Virus record (IMG/VR): IMGVR_UViG_3300032311_000060
Coordinates: 1-31,638 of that record
DNA from: a virus
Direction: 5' to 3' (one strand)
DNA: 31,638 nucleotides
Shown here: positions 28,201-31,638 of the stretch, piece by piece
Layout: each line of letters starts with the position of its first letter
How positions within the stretch are numbered: position 1 is the first letter of the stretch
Translations under genes and position numbers: made by a program
Notes under the pieces: model-generated
What the model saw: the letters and a program-made list of their open reading frames with translations, nothing else
Told to the model about the DNA's origin: nothing
Databases searched by the model: none

Positions 28201-29268
28201 ATATATGCGAACAACATCAGAGCCAACTGCACCGCCAAGGTACGTAATGTTTCCTGTTGACGTAAGATCTGTAAACGTACCAGCCGCAGGAGTTGTGCCG
28301 CCGATTGTTGTGCTGTTAATTGTGCCGCCTGTGAGGGTGACATTGTTGGCGTTCTGTGTGGCAATAGTGCCAAGGCCTAAGTTAGTCCTTGCAGTCGGTA
28401 CGCTTGTTAAATCTGATAAGTTGTTGGCCTTTGCTAACGCGCCCACGTCGTTTGAATTAAGGACAACCGTGCCCGTGTACCCATTAACTGACGTCACCGC
28501 GTCGGTGTTGTCAATCTTCTGCCACGTAGAGCCGTTGAAAATAATCCAGTCGCCAACGTTCCAGTCTGCGATGCCGTTGATGTTCGTGCTACCCGCCACC
28601 GCCACCACGTAGTAGTATCCCTGTGTGCCAACACTAGACACAATAGTTGGCACGTTAGTCGTCGCGTTCCACGTGCCCTGATAGCTCACGCCGCCTTGGA
28701 TCGAGGCCGGCAGTTGTGACAGCGGCACCGTGCCGCCTGAGTCCAGTGTCGCCGCACCGAACGCAACACCCGCGTTAAGTAACGCCGCAGACCCGTATGT
28801 CTGCCACGTTGTTGCGTAGTCTGCGTTGCTCAGTTTGACCAGTGCCTGACCCGACGTACCGCCAGCGGGTACGCCCGCGCCTGTGGGGCCGGGTATGCCC
28901 TGAGGTCCCTGTGGTCCCGTGGGTCCAACATTTCCCTGTATTCCCTGCGGTCCCTGTGGCCCGACGGGGCCCGGCACGCCTCGGTCGCCTGTGTTGCCCT
29001 GTGGTCCCTGAGGCCCTGTCTGGCCTGCTGGGCCCTGTGGTCCCTCTTGGCCAGCGGGGCCAGCGGGTCCCTGTGGTCCGGGGTCGCCCTCAGGTCCCTG
29101 CAAGCCTGCCGGACCCTGCGGTCCTGCGGGGCCTGTGGGTCCCGTAACACCACCCTGAAACACCGACGCGGCCACCTTCTTTGTGATGCCTTGCTGGACA
29201 ACAACGGTCACATCCTCGGCCTGTACATAGCTCGTGGGTGGTAGTTGCAGGATGCTTATATCGGCCAT
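25273..29268 (-). CDS. Giant tail fibre 1: attachment region, collagen-like stalk, bead repeats, YadA-head-like repeats (1331 aa)
   Basis: Residues 1-39 ([20 protein letters not shown]) are a probable virion attachment module. Residues 40-129 are thirty uninterrupted Gly-x-y triplets, a collagen-like trimeric stalk. About 135-330 is a linker with a beta domain ([20 protein letters not shown], '[13 protein letters not shown]') often found in phage fibres. About four bead repeats follow ([20 protein letters not shown] and others), then an inserted beta-sandwich region (about 650-830). After that come 'S-N-T-A-S-G ... V-A-G-G' units like the YadA head (about 900-1200), and the C-terminal domain shared with fibre 2. 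Together this describes a long trimeric side fibre that contacts the host surface. The stop is two bases before the next ATG. Confidence 0.85.
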   Translation of the reverse strand: MADISILQLPPTSYVQAEDVTVVVQQGITKKVAASVFQGGVTGPTGPAGPQGPAGLQGPEGDPGPQGPAGPAGQEGPQGPAGQTGPQGPQGNTGDRGVPGPVGPQGPQGIQGNVGPTGPQGPQGIPGPTGAGVPAGGTSGQALVKLSNADYATTWQTYGSAALLNAGVAFGAATLDSGGTVPLSQLPASIQGGVSYQGTWNATTNVPTIVSSVGTQGYYYVVAVAGSTNINGIADWNVGDWIIFNGSTWQKIDNTDAVTSVNGYTGTVVLNSNDVGALAKANNLSDLTSVPTARTNLGLGTIATQNANNVTLTGGTINSTTIGGTTPAAGTFTDLTSTGNITYLGGAVGSDVVRIYRNNTITGGTASFTAPSFTFIPPQNNFGASVVGIGLNPRISSTGTDGIYFATNTALGYTGAVQAKISDTASAVNYVQMTGAATGGKPTISAQGSDSSIGLLFATKATENIDFQSNSRRIFLISYTTGSDVNYFKTSSNSVGASPVLSAQGSDTNIDINFTTKGTGAVRFNTGNGEQVRIVNSTTSDYWVMQGSPTILYPDGTSANRNAALSSKGTSAVQLYTNGGNQLQINVAHTASAVNYLQATGGATGSGVTLSAQGSDTNIDINLVPKGTGTTVYTGGVTVNGTLTAQNETLKGTGNNFFTTTTTFSNFGVTSGTMTLSTATTDPFGGTAVYKLVANAGFDPSTGSSAILAGAGSVLPLGVLFTQSIYFKAAEFNALRIRNNSSGELYTFTIGTTPTATAGVQTPALTLISNGWYRASWTFVTGSIGALSRADNWSFRLASTGDGTSGIYVSSPQLEYGPTLNTYTPNTGLTFLYNGPALSFIGVASVGLQSDGSLYVQPAGTGALQAQATTSSATGGNARGTNAVDWQTSRGGASAVASGANSFIGSGYSNTASGTIATVAGGQFNIASGILSGVLGGYANTASGYPAVVAGGSTNTAAGYYNFIGGGFTNTGTANGAVTTQSATMNATTAVTLSGSNANIKVGQYITGTSIAGDTYVAAISGTSLTLSKVASGSSTSTLSFFTPHGVVVGGGNNQATGSYSFIGGGGDAGTAANRNVASGDWSTVAGGRGNQATNVGAFIGGGGYDGGGSVSPHTASGQASFIGGGLSNFNSGYAGVVAGGFSNTASNTAPAIGGGAGNVANGNYSAIMGGFRGTTRGVVGNHVFPACNDPVAGVLGVSQSALLVLGVQTTDATATVLRSNTSAASGTNQIILPNNSAYYFKGSVIANVTGAANGAAWDFTGAIMRGANAGSTVLIGTPAINRVAASSGATAWTISLTADTTNGGLAVTVTGAASTTIRWVAKLETTEVTY
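25280..26345 (-). repeat. C-terminal fibre module, copy in fibre 1 (paralogous to 21000-22030)
   Basis: This carries the same succession of blocks as the end of fibre 2, including '[19 protein letters not shown]' and '[19 protein letters not shown]'. Differences are spread over the whole module and concentrate in the YadA-like part and the final strands. Confidence 0.8.
28882..29151 (-). repeat. Collagen-like region, 30 Gly-x-y triplets
   Basis: Residues 40-129 of fibre 1 are thirty consecutive triplets beginning with Gly, mostly GPQ, GPA and GPT, without interruption. Bacterial and phage collagen-like segments of this length form stable trimeric stalks without hydroxyproline. Confidence 0.95.
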
Positions 29269-29271
29269 GTT

Positions 29272-29670
29272 TTAGGTCTTCTTAATATCGCCGGGTGTAG
29301 GCTCTTCAGACTCATTACCGTACTCCGCAGGAGTGAACGCGGCTCCAAAACCAGTACCCACCATGTTGGGGCCCTCGTTGAGCGTGGCGATGTTGGGCGC
29401 GTTGGGAATGGGCTTGCCCTTGCCGGGAATGGCAACGGACACGTCAGGCCTCGGGTGCCTGAGTGTAATATTCTCTGTTTGAATAGCCGCAAGTCTCCAT
29501 GGATCAAACTGATCCACGTCGTCAGGGCACACCATCAGCCCGGGAGAATTTGGGTCCTCCCGGAGCATGGTGTACGGCAGTTTGCGGCTACATCGGTCGC
29601 ATATCGCGACGGACAGAACAGTCTGCCCGCGCGTGTCGCAATAAAGGCCGCCATAAAAGGCGTTACCCAT
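29272..29670 (-). CDS. Small phage protein with CxxC...C zinc-ribbon-like knuckle (132 aa)
   Basis: Residues about 23-50 read VAICDRCSRKLPYTMLREDP followed by GLMVCPDDVDQFDPWRL. This resembles small phage proteins with a 'C-D-R-C ... V-C-x-x-C-x-D' zinc knuckle. Here the fourth cysteine is replaced by Asp (CPDD), so metal binding may use Asp or be lost. The following 'Q-T-E-N-I-T-L-R-H-P-R-P-D' segment is also typical for this protein type. The C-terminal half is Pro/Gly-rich and probably disordered. It lies between small structural genes and the first fibre; function is not known to me. The ATG overlaps the preceding stop by one base (TAATG). Confidence 0.65.
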   Translation of the reverse strand: MGNAFYGGLYCDTRGQTVLSVAICDRCSRKLPYTMLREDPNSPGLMVCPDDVDQFDPWRLAAIQTENITLRHPRPDVSVAIPGKGKPIPNAPNIATLNEGPNMVGTGFGAAFTPAEYGNESEEPTPGDIKKT

Positions 29671-29948
29671 TATCGAACTCCGGCTTGGATTACGGTAAGC
29701 GTAGAGCTAGTGCCGCCAGTTACGCGAATAGCCCGAAAGGGCTGGTTCACGATAGGGCTGGCTGGCGCTGTGATCCAAGTCATTGTCGGCGCTGTGGGTA
29801 CAGGGTAGCCCTGCGCGTTCAACGGAAATGGGTCTGTGTAAGAGATCTGAACGGTACCACCGCCGGTGGCAACGTAAGAAACGTTGACCGGCGCAATGTA
29901 CTGGTCGATCGGCACGAGGACGTCCGCTTCAACGGTTACTTGACGCAT
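29670..29948 (-). CDS. Small structural phage protein (92 aa)
   Basis: MRQVTVEADVLVPIDQYIAP begins a beta-rich protein (VSYVATGGGTVQISYTDPFP; FRAIRVTGGTSSTLTVIQAG) without membrane or enzyme motifs. The pattern fits a small virion component, for example a head-tail joining or decoration element. A good ribosome site (AGGAC) lies 6 bases before the ATG and overlaps the TAA of the preceding gene, so translation probably re-initiates there. Confidence 0.6.
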   Translation of the reverse strand: MRQVTVEADVLVPIDQYIAPVNVSYVATGGGTVQISYTDPFPLNAQGYPVPTAPTMTWITAPASPIVNQPFRAIRVTGGTSSTLTVIQAGVR

Positions 29949-29956
29949 GTCAGTCC

Positions 29957-30490
29957 TTAGTTGTTAGTGTAGCCAGAACCGTAGGCGATGATAGAACCGT
30001 CAGGGTTACGCGCTGTGTACTGAATGTCAAACGTGCCAGCCAACGTGCCTGTAATAGCTGTAATGGCTGTTGCAGTGAACGTCACAGTTGCGTCTGTTGT
30101 ACCAACGTTGTTCAACACTGTGGCCACTGCGGCAGAGTTAGTGAACGAAATACCAATGCGGCCACCAGAGGTTGTTGGTGTGATTGTACCAATGTCAACA
30201 CCAGCGACAGCCACGGTAATCACGCCACCTGTCAACGCTGAAGGCGCTGAAGTTTGCATGAAGAAAACGTGATTAACAATAGCACCAGCGGGAATTACGC
30301 AAGGTGCCGCTGTGGTTGTGCCAACAGCAAACGTGGGGATTGCACCAGCGGCACGATTTGCCGTGATAGGGGTAATAACTTCTTGCTGTGCGCACTGAAC
30401 CGCGCCTGTGTTATCAGGGGCAATTGTGCCGTCATTAGAAGGGTTGTTGCGCTTGAAAACGCGGATGGGGGTGTTAAAAGTTACTGACAT
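29957..30490 (-). CDS. Probable capsid decoration/minor structural protein (177 aa)
   Basis: The protein is beta-rich with Thr/Val/Ala strands (PTFAVGTTTAAPCVIPAGAI, VNHVFFMQTSAP, GGVITVAVAGVDIGTIT, TFDIQYTARNPDGSIIAYGS) and has no membrane segment. The strand-rich fold, modest size and location as first gene behind the capsid gene fit a decoration or head-fibre protein; this is inference. It follows the third promoter with an unusually long, structured leader of about 86 bases. Its likely ribosome site (GGAAAG, about 11 bases before the ATG) partly lies in the arm of an inverted repeat. Confidence 0.6.
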   Translation of the reverse strand: MSVTFNTPIRVFKRNNPSNDGTIAPDNTGAVQCAQQEVITPITANRAAGAIPTFAVGTTTAAPCVIPAGAIVNHVFFMQTSAPSALTGGVITVAVAGVDIGTITPTTSGGRIGISFTNSAAVATVLNNVGTTDATVTFTATAITAITGTLAGTFDIQYTARNPDGSIIAYGSGYTNN

Positions 30491-30503
30491 TTTAATTTAC
30501 TTT

Positions 30504-30566
30504 CCATAGAAAGATTACAGCACCGTCTCTATGGCGTCCGCCCGCGAGCCTTACGGGTCAGTGCTG
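30504..30566 (-). promoter_or_regulatory. Structured 5' leader with two alternative inverted repeats
   Basis: On the minus strand CAGCAC (30566-30561) can pair with GTGCTG (30523-30518), and CCATAGA (30534-30528) with TCTATGG (30510-30504). The two stems interlock, so they exclude each other or form a pseudoknot. The second stem covers the first bases of the likely ribosome site of the 177-aa gene. A third short stem, CCCG/CGGG, lies inside the first. Confidence 0.5.
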
Positions 30567-30574
30567 ATTGAAGC

Positions 30575-30593
30575 TCCTATAGATAATTACCCA
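30575..30593 (-). promoter_or_regulatory. Candidate phage RNA polymerase promoter, copy 3 (fibre/lysis unit)
   Basis: Minus-strand TGGGTAATTATCTATAGGA lies directly behind the terminator that follows the capsid gene. It is the third copy of the 19-bp element; the initiation region (TATAGGAGC) is the copy closest to the T7 start region. Confidence 0.8.
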
Positions 30594-30599
30594 CAAACA

Positions 30600-30636
30600 C
30601 AAACAAAAACGCCCCTCCTTTTCAGGAGAGGCGTTT
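30600..30636 (-). terminator. Rho-independent terminator after the major capsid gene
   Basis: On the minus strand AAACGCC-CTCCT pairs with AGGAG-GGCGTTT with one mismatch (stem 30607-30636). It is closed by a GAAA tetraloop and followed by a run of five T. It ends about 7 bases before the promoter at 30575-30593. Confidence 0.92.
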
Positions 30637-30674
30637 AGGACTGGGTTTTTTACACCCTCCAGCCGGGTCGTCTT

Positions 30675-31592
30675 TTACAAACCGATCGTGCCGTACATGT
30701 TACGGGGATCGTGCCAACCTGTAGCATAACGCTCAGAGGCCTTGTAACGCATGCTGTCAGTCTCGAAGTCACCTTCAGAGCTACGCTCCAAGGGACGACG
30801 CATCACCAACATCAAACCGTTTTCAGCGTCGGTCTGAACGAACCAAGCCTTGCTTGAAGACAAACGAGTCACCACGTGGGCGCCATTTGGCAACATGCCA
30901 GTTGACTTGATAGGGTTCAAATCATTGTCAGCGCCACCGGAACGCAAGACAGACTTCAAGATAACTTCTGCTTGGAATTCCAAAGCAGGAGGTACCACGA
31001 GCTGTTCCGCTTTCAGGCGAATACGCTTACCGTTGTTGTCCACTGCAGAACGGATTTGAATCAAAATCTGTTCAACAGAAGTTTGAGACAAAGATGCCGC
31101 TGTTGACAACTGGTTGCTGAAGGTACGACCTTGGGAGATTGGGTGGTCGTTTGCGATCAATGTTTTACCGTCGCCACCGACATAGCCGGCAGTGAACGCA
31201 AAGTTCAACAAATTAGCACACAAAGTCTCTTTTGTCTCGATCATGGACTGAGCCAAGTGCTTCGAGAATGTTGAGCCGATACGGATGTGGTCGCCGTCTT
31301 CCATCAAGACTTTGGTCATGGCGTATGCCAAACCGTAGATCTTGTAGATGAAACGGGTGATGAACAAAGTACCACCTTGGTCATACGAGACGGGTGTACC
31401 GTCAGGCATCTCAGGGGCTGTGTTCATACCGAACAGCATCACTTCTTCGTGATAGTTGCGGGGAATGCCGGTGATCTGGGTTACAAAACCCTTCCACTCG
31501 TCATCACGTTGTTGGTATACACCATCAAAGACTTCATTGAGGATAGGTTCGACTACCGCTCTAAAGTCCGTACTGCGCATTGGGGTTGCCAT
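30675..31592 (-). CDS. Major capsid protein (305 aa)
   Basis: MATPMRSTDFRAVVEPILNE begins a protein of HK97-type major capsid character (Mu gpT-like family). It has an N-terminal helical region, a central segment (TRFIYKIYGLAYAMTKVLME) and the motif KTLIANDHPISQGRTFSNQL, seen in capsid proteins of many aquatic phages. A C-terminal P-domain-like region follows (RLKAEQLVVPPALEFQAEVI; 'DNDLNPIKSTGMLPNGAHVV'). Length is usual for a capsid protein. A good ribosome site (AAGGAAG) lies 6 bases before the ATG. It is followed by a strong terminator, which is typical for a highly expressed capsid gene. No protease is seen in the window. Confidence 0.85.
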   Translation of the reverse strand: MATPMRSTDFRAVVEPILNEVFDGVYQQRDDEWKGFVTQITGIPRNYHEEVMLFGMNTAPEMPDGTPVSYDQGGTLFITRFIYKIYGLAYAMTKVLMEDGDHIRIGSTFSKHLAQSMIETKETLCANLLNFAFTAGYVGGDGKTLIANDHPISQGRTFSNQLSTAASLSQTSVEQILIQIRSAVDNNGKRIRLKAEQLVVPPALEFQAEVILKSVLRSGGADNDLNPIKSTGMLPNGAHVVTRLSSSKAWFVQTDAENGLMLVMRRPLERSSEGDFETDSMRYKASERYATGWHDPRNMYGTIGL

Positions 31593-31612
31593 GTGCTACT
31601 TCCTTTCTTTAG

Positions 31613-31638
31613 TTATTCGACGTTAGCGGCAACGAACG
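31613..31638 (-). CDS. 3' end of a gene upstream of the capsid gene (partial)
   Basis: Only the last codons before a TAA at 31615-31613 fall in the window (reading FVAANVE in the frame I favour), about 20 bases before the capsid ATG. In phages of this kind a scaffold or other head protein is usual here. Other frames also end within 30 bases, so the frame cannot be proven. Confidence 0.35.

Noticed and set aside
28842-29147. Plus-strand frame across the collagen region
   Set aside because: It is open only because Gly-Pro codons read without stops on the other strand.
30600-30674. Small RNA gene behind the capsid gene
   Set aside because: The hairpin with GAAA loop and T-run is explained as the terminator of the capsid message, and no promoter for a separate RNA is seen.

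Overview
This window looks like the late structural and lysis region of a tailed phage genome, most likely an uncultured, podovirus-type (short-tailed) freshwater phage. Every gene I can support reads on the minus strand, so transcription runs from right to left. Genes are packed with 1-nt or 4-nt stop/start overlaps and there is no gene-free stretch above about 200 bases. I see no host-type genes, tRNAs, insertion sequences, integrase or CRISPR array. Portal, terminase, replication genes and RNA polymerase are not in the window; in transcription order they would lie before the capsid gene (beyond the right edge) or after the left edge.

Layout in transcription order (right to left). (1) A major capsid protein (31592-30675) ends at a strong intrinsic terminator. 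(2) A phage-type promoter and structured leader then lead into a probable capsid decoration protein, two small structural or zinc-ribbon-like proteins, and two giant paralogous tail fibres of 1331 and 1425 aa (29268-20994), the first with a collagen-like stalk. (3) Two small proteins follow, then a lysis block of four membrane proteins, including a three-segment holin, and a GH24-type endolysin (20981-18529). (4) A second promoter leads into four tiny, very basic proteins, a connector-like protein, five tail or adhesin-like proteins (one of them a polyglycine protein), a tail adaptor protein, another structural protein and a large nozzle-like tail protein (18479-8561). (5) A third promoter leads into the internal or ejection proteins. 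These are a 1008-aa protein with an uninterrupted 70-unit Gly-Thr repeat, two further virion proteins, and a very large protein with an N-terminal lytic transglycosylase that runs off the left edge.

The most informative observation is that the three larger intergenic breaks carry the same 19-bp element, TGGGTAATTNNNTATAGGA on the minus strand, with 16 of 19 positions invariant. Its TATAGGA end and position make it a good candidate for promoters of a phage-encoded single-subunit (T7-like) RNA polymerase. They would divide the region into a capsid/fibre/lysis unit, a tail-assembly unit and an ejection-protein unit.

Function calls rest on protein motifs and synteny recalled from known families; no database search was run. 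Capsid, endolysin, holin, transglycosylase, collagen fibre, adaptor and nozzle calls are the firmest. Many small proteins are recognisable as recurrent environmental-phage proteins without known function.
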